From an uncultured Collinsella sp. (lineage in GTDB: Bacteria; Actinomycetota; Coriobacteriia; Coriobacteriales; Coriobacteriaceae), in contig CABUJL010000023.1 of NCBI GenBank assembly GCA_902491915.1, positions 1-21,851 on the forward strand: 21,851 nt of DNA, in the 5' to 3' direction. Position numbers and translations under genes: made by a program. Shown here in pieces: positions 1 through 7,224 of this stretch; the stretch's first letter is position 1, and each line of letters starts with the position of its first letter. The notes beneath the pieces are model-generated. The model saw nothing but the letters and a program-made list of their open reading frames with translations, did not search any database and had not been told where the DNA came from.

Positions 1-1
1 C

Positions 2-40
2 GCCGCCGGCATTCCGCTGCCCAAGTCGCTGCGCAAGTAG
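2..40 (+). CDS. possible 3' end of an unknown gene (partial)
   Basis: In the second plus-strand frame the first bases read AAGIPLPKSLRK and then a TAG stop at 38-40. The basic, proline-containing tail looks like a protein C-terminus, but only 12 codons are visible, so neither function nor coding status can be judged. It would converge on the minus-strand transporter that ends at 133. Confidence 0.35.
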   Translation, partial: AAGIPLPKSLRK

Positions 41-132
41 CACGGTGGCGCACGGTCGATACAAGCACCCTAGGCCCGGTGTGGCGCTGTGTCATGGATT
101 TGCGAGCGCCTAGATCTCGCTCGGAATCGGCG

Positions 133-1008
133 CTATTTCCAAACCGCGAGCGCGGCGGTGCCCAGTACGATGAGGGCGAGACCGATAGCGCTGCGTCGCG
201 AGACTTTTTCGTTGAATGCCAGGCGCGCAAATAGTACCGATACGACAATCGATAGTTTGTCGATCTGCACCACGACGCTCACCTGGCCTGTGGCGATGGC
301 GTAGTAGTATAGCAGCCACGATGCGCCAGTCGCAATGCCCGATGCCGCGAGAAATACGAGTTCATAGCGGTCTACGTGCACGGCTTGGCCCATCTTGCCT
401 TTAGCTGCCACGATTGCCCATGCCATAACCAGTACCACACAGGTACGGATTGCCGTGGCCAGGCTGGATTCGACGCCTTCGATGCCAGCCTTGGCAAGGA
501 TGGACGTGAGCGCCGCGAACACGGCGGCGCCGAGGGCGTAAGCGAGCCAGGTCCGGTCTTGCTGCTGCTCGGGTCCGGCAGACTGCTTCTTCTCGATCAT
601 TAAAAACGTGCCGAGGGTGATGACAGCGGTTCCCACGAGCTTAACCGCAAGGTTGCTCGTCTCGCCAAAAAGTACGATGGCGATCAGTGCGGCGAGTACG
701 GTGCTCATCTTGTCGACCGGTACGACCTTATTGACGTCTCCGATGCCCAACGCCTTAAAGTAACAGATCCACGAAGCACCGGTAGCGAGTCCCGAGAGGA
801 CGAGAAAGAGCCAGGATCTGGGTTCGATGCTGCCGATGGTTCCAATGGATCCAGAAATGCCCGCCATTGCCCAGGCGAAAACGAGCACCACGCAGGTGCG
901 AATGGCCGTCGCGACATCGGAGTCGGTCTGCTTGATGCCGCATTTGGCCAGGATAGATGTGATGCCGGCAAAGAAAGCCGACACAAATGCTGCTGCGACC
1001 CACGACAC
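133..1008 (-). CDS. EamA/DMT-family transporter with two near-identical halves
   Basis: A 291-aa integral membrane protein of the drug/metabolite transporter superfamily, expected in the cytoplasmic membrane with about ten helices. The substrate cannot be told. The start is GTG at 1006-1008, preceded by GGGGAGG about ten bases upstream. The two EamA halves are unusually alike. TSILAK-x-GI followed by ATAIRTCVVLV-x-AWA occurs near residues 16-48 and again near 165-200. Each half also has a G-x-V-x-x-VV-x-x-DK-x-S motif. Single-domain proteins of about 140 aa with these motifs are known, so this gene looks like a head-to-tail fusion or duplication of one. It is a lone gene on the minus strand with a long, repeat-containing upstream gap (1009-1458). 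Confidence 0.88.
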   Translation of the reverse strand: MSWVAAAFVSAFFAGITSILAKCGIKQTDSDVATAIRTCVVLVFAWAMAGISGSIGTIGSIEPRSWLFLVLSGLATGASWICYFKALGIGDVNKVVPVDKMSTVLAALIAIVLFGETSNLAVKLVGTAVITLGTFLMIEKKQSAGPEQQQDRTWLAYALGAAVFAALTSILAKAGIEGVESSLATAIRTCVVLVMAWAIVAAKGKMGQAVHVDRYELVFLAASGIATGASWLLYYYAIATGQVSVVVQIDKLSIVVSVLFARLAFNEKVSRRSAIGLALIVLGTAALAVWK

Positions 1009-1145
1009 GGGTGAAATGCCTCCCCAAAGAACGACCGCGCCAGATTTACGGCGCTCGTCCGATGATACCGTCCCGCCATGAAGCTTTGATATCGCTGTGG
1101 TGAGACAGGGGCCATAGTTCGAGAGGGCATTTGGTTAAGGCTCGA

Positions 1146-1331
1146 ATCGAAGGTGAATGGTTTTCCGCGAAGTGAACGAGTAAATCTGGACCCCTGGAAC
1201 ATGCACACTTTTTTCGAACAAAACTGCAGGATTCTTAGACAAAAACCGCAGGAATTGAGTCCTTAAAAATGTCGATGCTACAGGGCACTGTTTTTACTCG
1301 TTCACTTCTCGGAAAAGTATTCACCTTCGAT
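1146..1331. repeat. 186-bp inverted-repeat element (39-bp arms)
   Basis: The arms 1146-1184 and 1293-1331 are inverted copies matching at 36 of 39 positions. Weaker matching continues inward (about 18 of 29 further positions), leaving a unique centre near 1210-1268. The centre holds two imperfect direct copies of a CAAAA-x-GCAGGA motif. It could be a MITE-like element or a decayed repeat able to fold as a long hairpin. It accounts for most of what can be seen in the 450-bp gap between the EamA gene and the ABC permease. No transposase or clear target-site duplication was recognised. Confidence 0.75.
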
Positions 1332-1416
1332 ATGCTGACGGTGTCTTTTTGGTTGCCAAGAACTAGACGGCCTGCTGTGAGGGGCGGTGGTGACGCTATG
1401 CCGCCTTGTTTCATTG

Positions 1417-1445
1417 AAAAAATAAGCGGGGTACCACCTAAGCTT
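1417..1445 (-). terminator. weak candidate terminator for the ABC operon
   Basis: Read on the minus strand just after the permease stop, a short imperfect hairpin (AAGC with GCTT, inner GGT with ACC) is followed by six T residues. The stem is weak, so position and the T run carry most of the support. Confidence 0.3.
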
Positions 1446-1458
1446 TTTTAGCTGTCGA

Positions 1459-2157
1459 TTACAGGTCGCGTACTCGATAAACCTTGGTGCTGACGGTGCA
1501 GCTGATTGCACATAGCGCGAGGGCCAGCACGGCAATTCCTGCGCACAGACAGCCCAGAACGGCGGGATCGGGATTTGCTCCGGCAATCGACATGAGCCAG
1601 TTGCTGATGGGGTTGGAGGAGCTCAGCGTGGCCATTGTGCCGCAACCAAGCAGGGCAAACAGGCCAACGGATAGGCGCAGCGCCTCCATGTGTCCAAATC
1701 GAAAGAACAGCGGCTGCGCCAAAAACACCATCATGAGGGAGATGAGCATCGATGCCGCCGAGGCCATTGCGGTCTCAAAGACGGCCTGTCCCGTCGAGGG
1801 GATGCCCGCGCTGTTGAAAAGCGGGATGGAGACGATGCTCAGAAGCGCGGCGGCGCAGGCCATGATGGCCGAGAAGACAACGATGCACAGGTAGCGTGCG
1901 CAGATGATGTCTTTGCGCGAGAAGGGCAACGTTGCTCGATAACGCTCCCAGCCGTTTTGGTTATCGTAGCCAGCTAGCGAGTTCATGATTATGATGGGCG
2001 ACATTGCGCTGACCGCACAGGCGCCGGCGCTCATGCCGGAATCGACATCCGACGCGTTGGCAAGGGTCAGCACGACAAACATGAACAGGCCGACGCCTGC
2101 AATGCTCGGGATAAGCGAGCGAGCGATGGCGAGCTCGGACATAAAGGCGCGTTTCAT
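1459..2157 (-). CDS. ABC-2 type transporter permease
   Basis: A 232-aa hydrophobic protein with about six predicted membrane spans (near residues 17-34, 43-61, 87-111, 127-150, 161-178 and 198-221). After the second span it has a cytoplasmic segment, W-E-R-Y-R-x-T-L-P-F-S-R-K-D, with an ARY shortly after. This segment is typical of small ABC-2 permeases that pair with YtrB/CcmA-like ATPases. Its ATG overlaps the TGA of the ATPase gene upstream (ATGA, 4-bp overlap), so the two are almost certainly translationally coupled and form one exporter. The substrate is unknown; antimicrobial-peptide or cell-envelope stress export is a common role for such GntR-controlled pairs, but that is inference. 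Confidence 0.85.
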   Translation of the reverse strand: MKRAFMSELAIARSLIPSIAGVGLFMFVVLTLANASDVDSGMSAGACAVSAMSPIIIMNSLAGYDNQNGWERYRATLPFSRKDIICARYLCIVVFSAIMACAAALLSIVSIPLFNSAGIPSTGQAVFETAMASAASMLISLMMVFLAQPLFFRFGHMEALRLSVGLFALLGCGTMATLSSSNPISNWLMSIAGANPDPAVLGCLCAGIAVLALALCAISCTVSTKVYRVRDL

Positions 2158-3035
2158 TTCGAAGCTCCTTTCAGCATGAGGCGAAGATAGTCATCAATGG
2201 TTGCCCGATCGCTGGGAATCTCGGGGAAGGCCTCGAGCGTTTCGCGACGGTTGGGCACGAGCACGTCCACGCTATAGGCGTGGTGGACGGCACGGGCGCC
2301 TTCGGCGCAAGCCATAAGCTCGGCGGCCTGTGCTTGGGTGCAGTGGGCGATGCCGGCTCGGTCGGTAATGTCCTCGCGCGGCAGGTCAAAAATAATCGAG
2401 CCGTTATCGATGCAGATGACGCGGTCGGCGGCGCGATCGAGGTCGGACGTAATGTGGCTCGAGAGCAGCACGCTGTGCTGACCGTCGGCGACAAAGGCAA
2501 GCAGCTCATCGAGCAGTTCCTCGCGTGCCATGGGATCGAGGCCTGCGGTGGCTTCGTCCAAAACGAGCAGTTTGGCATTGTGACTGAGTGCACAGGCAAG
2601 CTGCAGCTTCATGCCCATGCCGCGGGAGAGGTCCTTGACTTTTGTCTTAGGATCGAGGCCAAATCGGTTGATGAATCCGGCGAACGTTTCGCGGTCCCAC
2701 GTGGGGTACGCCGGGCCTACGAGCGACTCGATCTGGCCCACCTTGAGCGTGGAGGGGAAGGGGCACGTGTCCAGGACAAGACCGACGCGGGAGCGTAGAT
2801 GGCGCTGCGTCTCATCGGGCGCGTCGGCGCCACAGCGCTGCCCAAATAGGTGCACCTCGCCGGCATCGAGCTTTATAAGCCCGAGGGCAGCTCGAATCGT
2901 CGTTGTTTTGCCAGCACCGTTGGCACCAACAAAGCCGACGATCTGACCTGGCTCCACAGCGAGTGTGACATCACGCAGCGAAAAACGGTCGCTTACACGG
3001 CGTGAGATGCCTTTGAGTTCTAAAAGGTTTTGCAT
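2154..3035 (-). CDS. ABC transporter ATP-binding protein
   Basis: A 293-aa ATPase subunit that powers the adjacent ABC-2 permease. Visible motifs are Walker A GANGAGKTT (37-45), a signature of the form LSRGM in place of LSGGQ, Walker B LLVLDEATAGLDP, and an H-loop SSHITSDLD. The LSRGM variant is common in YtrB-like ATPases. The frame is open back to 3500, but the start is placed at the ATG at 3033-3035. There the family-typical N-terminus (LLELKGISRR) begins and AGAAAGG precedes it; the extra upstream codons overlap the GntR gene. The gene is 23 bp after the GntR stop and overlaps the permease start by 4 bp, giving a three-gene operon. Confidence 0.92.
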   Translation of the reverse strand: MQNLLELKGISRRVSDRFSLRDVTLAVEPGQIVGFVGANGAGKTTTIRAALGLIKLDAGEVHLFGQRCGADAPDETQRHLRSRVGLVLDTCPFPSTLKVGQIESLVGPAYPTWDRETFAGFINRFGLDPKTKVKDLSRGMGMKLQLACALSHNAKLLVLDEATAGLDPMAREELLDELLAFVADGQHSVLLSSHITSDLDRAADRVICIDNGSIIFDLPREDITDRAGIAHCTQAQAAELMACAEGARAVHHAYSVDVLVPNRRETLEAFPEIPSDRATIDDYLRLMLKGASK

Positions 3036-3058
3036 GGTATAGCCTTTCTTGCAGATGG

Positions 3059-3439
3059 CTACTGCATGGTTTCGGGGGCTACCAGGTCGAGCATCTCGTG
3101 CAGCTTGTCGCGCGTGACGCCCAGGGTTTCGGCTTGGCTCGCCGCTTTCGCAAGTAGCTCTTCGATATGGCAGAGCTGGTTTTCGCGCAAGAGTTCTTGG
3201 TTGCCCTCGGCGACAAAGCAGCCCTTGCCCTGCACGGTGCAGATAAACCCGAGCTGCTCCAGGTCGGCGTAGGCGCGCTTGGTGGTGATGACGCTCACGC
3301 CAAGATCGCTCGCGAGTGCACGGATGCTGGGGAGTTTGGCTCCCGCAGCGAGCGTGCCCGAAAGGATTTGAGCTTTGACTTGCGAGGTTATCTGCTCGTA
3401 GATGGGCTTGTCGCTCGAATTGGATAGGATGATGTCCAC
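3059..3439 (-). CDS. GntR-family transcriptional regulator, YtrA subfamily
   Basis: A 126-aa DNA-binding repressor. It has an N-terminal winged helix-turn-helix (about residues 10-72), including P-I-Y-E-Q-I, LPSIRALASDLGVS and the wing motif V-Q-G-K-G-C-F-V. A short helical tail of about 50 residues serves for dimerisation in place of a large ligand domain, which is diagnostic of the YtrA subfamily. These regulators usually sit first in an operon with an ABC exporter and repress it, as here. TAAGGAG lies upstream of the ATG. An operator-like palindrome (3467-3500) overlaps the presumed promoter, suggesting autoregulation. The inducer is unknown. Confidence 0.92.
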   Translation of the reverse strand: MDIILSNSSDKPIYEQITSQVKAQILSGTLAAGAKLPSIRALASDLGVSVITTKRAYADLEQLGFICTVQGKGCFVAEGNQELLRENQLCHIEELLAKAASQAETLGVTRDKLHEMLDLVAPETMQ

Positions 3440-3466
3440 AGCGGCTCCTTAGCTGATGGGCTACAC

Positions 3467-3500
3467 GTGTATATAACCGGTAAGCACAGTATATATACAC
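3467..3500 (-). promoter_or_regulatory. candidate GntR (YtrA-type) operator and promoter
   Basis: GTGTATATA (3467-3475) and TATATACAC (3492-3500) are perfect inverted 9-mers separated by 16 bp, 28 bp upstream of the regulator's start codon. On the minus strand a TTGCAT and a TATATA about 16 bp apart overlap the same region and could be the -35 and -10. Bound repressor would then cover the promoter. YtrA-type regulators are known to bind AT-rich palindromes of this kind; assignment here rests on position and symmetry. Confidence 0.55.
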
Positions 3501-3550
3501 TATATACAGTTATGCAAGAGGCAAATATGGATTGTCCGCTCGTTCATTCA

Positions 3551-3847
3551 TCTCAATCTGTAACATCTGGAACCGATTTGGACGGCTACCTGTTACAGAT
3601 TGAGATTTTGCCGGCGGGCCCCACCTGGTTGTCTCAATCTGTAACAACTGGAGAAGATTTTGGCTGCTAGATGTTACAGATCGAGACATTGTCCAACCGT
3701 CTATCCTTATATCTCAATCTGTAACAGATGGACCCGTTTTGAGTGGCTAGATGTTACAGATTGAGATCTTTCTGGGACGCCCACCTGGTTGTCTAAATCT
3801 GTAACAGGTAGAGGTTCAAAAACCGTCTAGATGTTACAGATCGAGAC
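3551..3847. repeat. phased palindrome array: eight alternating copies of a 15-bp element
   Basis: TCTCAATCTGTAACA occurs in plus orientation at 3551, 3632, 3712 and 3792, and its reverse complement at 3591, 3672, 3712+40 (3752) and 3832. Six copies match the consensus exactly or with one change; the copy at 3792 has one change and the inverted copies at 3672 and 3832 each have C for T. Start-to-start spacing is 40, 41, 40, 40, 40, 40 and 40 bp, so neighbours form four long palindromes of about 56 bp. Units 1 and 3 (closing pair A-T, TTGAGAT) resemble each other, as do units 2 and 4 (closing pair G-C, TCGAGAC), giving a 160-bp higher-order repeat. The array fills much of the 552-bp gap between the GntR gene and prfC. 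Confidence 0.93.
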
Positions 3848-3991
3848 AAACTGCTGCGGAGTGCCGCCATCGACTGCTACCCCATGCCCCATCTGATGAA
3901 TTTGTCCTGATAGGCGCTCTAAAACGGGATTTCGCGGCTACAATAGTGCGGTTACAACGACGTAATGCACTCAATGCAAGAAAGGATCCGC

Positions 3992-5605
3992 ATGGCAAGC
4001 CTGTCGGATGAAATCTCGTCGCGCCGCACATTCGCGATCATCAGCCACCCGGACGCCGGTAAGACCACACTTACCGAGAAGCTGCTGCTCTATACCGGCA
4101 GCATTCAGACCGCCGGTTCGGTCAAGGGCAAGAGCTCGGCCAAGCATGCCGTCTCGGACTGGATGGACATCGAGAAGCAGCGCGGTATTTCCGTTACCTC
4201 CTCGGTCCTGCAGTTCACCTACAACGGCGCCTGCGTCAACATCCTCGATACCCCCGGCCACCAGGACTTCTCGGAGGATACCTACCGTACCCTTATGGCC
4301 GCCGACGCCGCGGTCATGGTCATCGACGGCGCCAAGGGCGTCGAGGCCCAGACCAAAAAGCTCTTTAAGGTCTGCACGCTGCGCCACATTCCCATCTTTA
4401 CCTTTGTGAACAAGCTCGACCACGAGGCTCGCGACCCGTTTGAGCTCATGGAAGAGATCGAGAACGTCCTGGGCATCAATACGTATCCCATGAACTGGCC
4501 GATCGGCAGCGGCCGCAACTTCCGCGGCGTGTTCGATCGTCAGACCCGTCGCGTCATTGCCTTTGAGGGCGACGGCCACGCCAACGCCACCAAGAAGGTC
4601 GCCGAGGTCGAGGCCGAGCTGGGCGATCCTTCCATGGACGAGCTCATCGGCGAGGAGAACCATAAGAACCTGATGGACGACATCGAGCTGCTCGATGGCG
4701 CCGGTGACGAGCTCGACTTGGATGCCGTGGCCTGCGGCAAGCTGAGCCCGGCGTTCTTTGGCTCGGCGCTCACCAACTTTGGCGTGGAGCCCTTCCTCAA
4801 GGAGTTCCTGCGTCTGGCCCCGACGCCGCGTGCCTATACCGATACGCTCACCAGCGAGCCGGTCGATCCTTGCCGCGACGACTTTAGCGGCTTTGTGTTT
4901 AAGATCCAGGCCAATATGGACAAGAACCACCGCGACCGCATCGCCTTTGTGCGTATTTGCTCGGGCAAGTTCGAGCGCGGCATGGACGCCTTCCACGTGC
5001 AGGGTAACCGCAAGCTCAAGCTTGCCACGGGCACGTCGATGATGGCCGATGACCGTGCCATCGTGGACGAGGCGTACGCGGGCGATATCGTGGGCCTGTT
5101 CGATCCGGGTATCTTTAGCATCGGCGACACCGTGTGCTCCGGCAAGCGCCACGTGCAGTATCCGCAGATTCCGACGTTTGCCCCCGAGATGTTCGCTCGC
5201 ATTACGCAGGTCGACACGCTCAAGCGCAAGCAGTTCGTCAAGGGCATGGAGGAGCTTGCCCAGGAGGGTGCCATCCAGATCTTCCGCGAGCTGGGTGCCG
5301 GCATGGAGAGCGTCATCGTGGGCGTGGTCGGCGTGCTGCAGTTTGAGGTACTCGAGCGCCGCCTCAAGGCCGAGTACCGTGTTGAGGTTCGTCGCCAGCC
5401 ACTGCCCTATACGGACATCCGCTGGATCCAGAACGACCCCGACACCATCGATATCCCGGGCCTTTCGCTCACGCGCGACACGCTGCGCGTCGAGGACATG
5501 CGCGGCGGTAAGCTGCTGCTGTTCACGAGCCCGTGGAACGTGGATTGGGCAACCGACCACAACCCCGACCTTATCCTGTCGGAGTTTGGCAACGTAGCGT
5601 TTTAA
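3992..5605 (+). CDS. prfC: peptide chain release factor 3 (RF3)
   Basis: A 537-aa translational GTPase that removes RF1/RF2 from the ribosome after peptide release. The N-terminus (RRTFAIISHPDAGKTTLTEK) is the RF3 hallmark. GTPase motifs are G1 HPDAGKTT (19-26), G2 QRGIS (63-67), G3 DTPGH (86-90) and G4 NKLD (140-143), with a GSALTNFGV segment at G5. Length fits the family (about 530 aa). The frame is open from ATG 3965, but ATG 3992 is preferred: AGAAAGGA lies 5 bp upstream and the protein then begins where RF3 homologues do. The start is 144 bp downstream of the palindrome array. The gene stands alone, with a GC-rich hairpin after the stop. Confidence 0.97.
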   Translation: MASLSDEISSRRTFAIISHPDAGKTTLTEKLLLYTGSIQTAGSVKGKSSAKHAVSDWMDIEKQRGISVTSSVLQFTYNGACVNILDTPGHQDFSEDTYRTLMAADAAVMVIDGAKGVEAQTKKLFKVCTLRHIPIFTFVNKLDHEARDPFELMEEIENVLGINTYPMNWPIGSGRNFRGVFDRQTRRVIAFEGDGHANATKKVAEVEAELGDPSMDELIGEENHKNLMDDIELLDGAGDELDLDAVACGKLSPAFFGSALTNFGVEPFLKEFLRLAPTPRAYTDTLTSEPVDPCRDDFSGFVFKIQANMDKNHRDRIAFVRICSGKFERGMDAFHVQGNRKLKLATGTSMMADDRAIVDEAYAGDIVGLFDPGIFSIGDTVCSGKRHVQYPQIPTFAPEMFARITQVDTLKRKQFVKGMEELAQEGAIQIFRELGAGMESVIVGVVGVLQFEVLERRLKAEYRVEVRRQPLPYTDIRWIQNDPDTIDIPGLSLTRDTLRVEDMRGGKLLLFTSPWNVDWATDHNPDLILSEFGNVAF

Positions 5606-5610
5606 CGCAT

Positions 5611-5645
5611 CGGCGCGGTGGCCCTGCGGGGCTGCCGCGCCGTTT
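5611..5645 (+). terminator. candidate terminator after prfC
   Basis: CGGCGCGG (5611-5618) pairs with CCGCGCCG (5635-5642), with a GC-rich interior, and is followed by only a short T run (GTTTGCTT). It begins 6 bp after the prfC stop. Confidence 0.5.
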
Positions 5646-5705
5646 GCTTGCCTGATGCCGTGTGAGCGGCTATCATACCCACCGTCGTCTCAAGACCGGG
5701 GCGTC

Positions 5706-5755
5706 CGAGCAGTTCGGGTCCGATATCCTGCTCGTTAAACCTAAAACCAAAGGAG
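5706..5755 (+). promoter_or_regulatory. candidate preQ1-I-like pseudoknot leader
   Basis: CGAGCAG (5706-5712) pairs perfectly with CTGCTCG (5728-5734) around a 15-nt loop that begins TTC-GGGT. An A-rich tail, TTAAACCTAAAACCAAAGG, follows at once. GGGT (5716-5719) can pair with ACCT (5739-5742), or TCC (5719-5721) with the GGA of the Shine-Dalgarno AAAGGAG (5749-5755), giving an H-type pseudoknot. Stem, UUC-starting loop and A-rich tail running into the ribosome binding site are the layout of class I preQ1 riboswitches. The gene downstream is a queuosine-precursor-type transporter. The stem and loop are longer than the usual preQ1-I, so this is a candidate only. Confidence 0.4.
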
Positions 5756-5761
5756 TACATA

Positions 5762-6484
5762 ATGATCAAGAAGGTCATGGAGGACTACAAGGTCCTGTTG
5801 CGGAGCATTCCCGCGGCAACGGTTTCGCTGTTTTTCGTGAGCGTCATCATGATGAACCTGCTGGCCAACAAGGAGCTCATCAGCCTGCCGTATCTGGCAC
5901 TCGATTGCGGCTTTGTGGTGAGCTGGGTTTCGTTTTTGTGCCAGGACATGATTTGCAAGCGCTTTGGCGCCAAGGCATCCATCAAAATCTCTATCCTCGC
6001 GCTGCTGGTCAACCTCGCCGTGAGCCTGTGCTTTTGGGTATGTTCGCTCACGCCCGGCATGTGGGGCGCCTACTACGACACGGGCATGATCGAGGTCAAC
6101 ACCGCCCTTAACGCCACCATCGGCGGCACCTGGTACGTGGTGCTGGGCTCTTCGCTGGCAATGCTCGTTTCTGCCGTGGTTAACTCCACGCTCAACCAGT
6201 CGCTCGGCCGCATGCTCAAAAAGAATAACTTTGCGAGCTTCGCCTTCCGCTCCTATGTGTCCACGGGTGTTGGCCAGTTTATCGACAACCTGGTCTTTGC
6301 CATTGTGGTGAGCCACACGTTCTTCGGCTGGACCTGGGTGCAGGTCCTTATGTGCTCGCTGACGGGCGCTGTCGCCGAGCTGCTGTGCGAGGTCTTCCTG
6401 AGCCCCGTGGGCTACAAGGTCGTGCGCGGCTGGGAGCGCGAGAACGTGGGCTCCGAGTACCTCGAGCGCCACGCAACCGCCTAA
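5762..6484 (+). CDS. VUT-family transporter, probable queuosine precursor uptake (YhhQ-like)
   Basis: A 240-aa membrane protein with about six predicted spans, resembling the Vut_1/YhhQ family that imports queuosine precursors (preQ0/preQ1 or queuine) across the cytoplasmic membrane. Features seen are the N-terminal span with MMNLLANKELI, the segment SFLCQDMICKRFGAKASIK after span two, and the conserved GQFIDNLVFAIVVSHTF region with its buried Asp. AAAGGAG lies 6 bp before the ATG. The leader contains a preQ1-I-like fold. The SDR gene follows after 9 bp, so the two are probably co-transcribed. Family assignment is firm; the exact substrate is inferred. Confidence 0.85.
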   Translation: MIKKVMEDYKVLLRSIPAATVSLFFVSVIMMNLLANKELISLPYLALDCGFVVSWVSFLCQDMICKRFGAKASIKISILALLVNLAVSLCFWVCSLTPGMWGAYYDTGMIEVNTALNATIGGTWYVVLGSSLAMLVSAVVNSTLNQSLGRMLKKNNFASFAFRSYVSTGVGQFIDNLVFAIVVSHTFFGWTWVQVLMCSLTGAVAELLCEVFLSPVGYKVVRGWERENVGSEYLERHATA

Positions 6485-6493
6485 GGAGCAAGT

Positions 6494-7174
6494 ATGCGGG
6501 TTTTGATCACGGGTGCTTCGGGCGGTATCGGAGCCGCATGCGTGCAACGATTTTTGGACGAGGGCCACGAGGTCGTGGGCTTTGATTTGCTACCGGCGGC
6601 GATCAAACACGAGCGCTACCGCCATCTGATCGTTGATGTTCGCAAGCCGGACGCGTTTCCAGACGATCTTGAACCCCAGGTGATCGTGAACGTTGCCGGT
6701 ACGCAGGATTCGGCTGACGACATCGCCGCCAACCTGTATGGCACCATCAACGTGACCGAGCGCTACGCCTTTGCGGGGGAGGGGCTTGCCGCCAAGCCGG
6801 CGCCGGCTATCAAATCCGTGGTCAATGTGGGGTCGGCGAGCGGGCATACGGGATCGGAGTTTCCTGCCTATGCTGCCAGCAAGGGCGGCGTTATCGCCTA
6901 CACCAAGAACCTTGCAAACCGCCTGGCACCGCAGGCCATTGCCAACAGTGTGGACCCGGGCGGCGTTATCACGCCGCTCAACCGTTGCGTGATGGAAGAC
7001 GAACACCTGTGGAACCAGATTATGGAGCTCACGCCGCTTAAGCGCTGGGCCACCGCCCAAGAGATCGCCGAGTGGATCTACTTTGTGGGCGTGACCAACC
7101 GGTTTATGACCGGGCAGAGTCTGCTAATCGATGGCGGCGAGGCCGGCCGCACACAATTTATTTGGCCCGAATAG
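6494..7174 (+). CDS. short-chain dehydrogenase/reductase (SDR)
   Basis: A 226-aa NAD(P)-dependent oxidoreductase of the classical SDR fold. It has the cofactor motif TGASGGIG (6-13), DV near 48-49, NVAG (66-69), a catalytic Ser near 114, and YAASK (Tyr126, Lys130). A D-P-G-G-V-I-T-P segment follows, and the C-terminal M-T-G-Q-S-L-L-I-D-G-G is typical. The protein is somewhat shorter than the usual 250 aa because the region between the cofactor motif and NVAG is compact. The substrate is unknown. It starts 9 bp after the VUT transporter, and GGAG directly follows that gene's stop codon, indicating one operon ending at the terminator at 7180. Confidence 0.9.
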   Translation: MRVLITGASGGIGAACVQRFLDEGHEVVGFDLLPAAIKHERYRHLIVDVRKPDAFPDDLEPQVIVNVAGTQDSADDIAANLYGTINVTERYAFAGEGLAAKPAPAIKSVVNVGSASGHTGSEFPAYAASKGGVIAYTKNLANRLAPQAIANSVDPGGVITPLNRCVMEDEHLWNQIMELTPLKRWATAQEIAEWIYFVGVTNRFMTGQSLLIDGGEAGRTQFIWPE

Positions 7175-7179
7175 GAAAT

Positions 7180-7211
7180 GCGCCCGATGGAAAGCCGTCG
7201 GGCGCGTTTTT
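7180..7211. terminator. bidirectional terminator between the SDR gene and ung
   Basis: GCGCCCGATGG (7180-7190) pairs with CCGTCGGGCGC (7195-7205) through an 11-bp stem (one wobble) and a 4-nt loop, followed by GTTTTTG. It lies between the convergent stops at 7174 and 7225. Only the plus-strand side has a good T run. Confidence 0.85.
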
Positions 7212-7224
7212 GATGTATCGATTT

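Noticed and set aside
705..1451. Two opposing short ORFs (705-1208 minus and 1269-1451 plus) whose N-termini look alike.
   Set aside because: The similarity comes from the inverted-repeat arms. Differences are mostly amino-acid changing, the frames lack good ribosome binding sites, and one overlaps the EamA gene.
2154..3500. Single 448-aa fusion of a regulator-like N-terminus and the ABC ATPase.
   Set aside because: The extra N-terminal part is the GntR gene read in the wrong frame. The ATPase has its own ribosome binding site and family-typical start at 3035.
3551..3847. CRISPR array, because short repeats alternate with spacers of constant length.
   Set aside because: The repeats are only 15 bp, alternate in orientation, and the spacers are related to one another (shared segments in units 1/3 and 2/4). 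No cas gene is near.
3902..3944. prfC promoter from TTGTCC (3902) and TACAAT (3939).
   Set aside because: The 31-bp spacing is too long. TACAAT alone might be a -10, but no matching -35 was found.
3971..5560. 529-aa minus-strand reading frame.
   Set aside because: It lies wholly inside prfC on the opposite strand, has low-complexity composition typical of high-GC antisense frames, and shows no recognisable domain.
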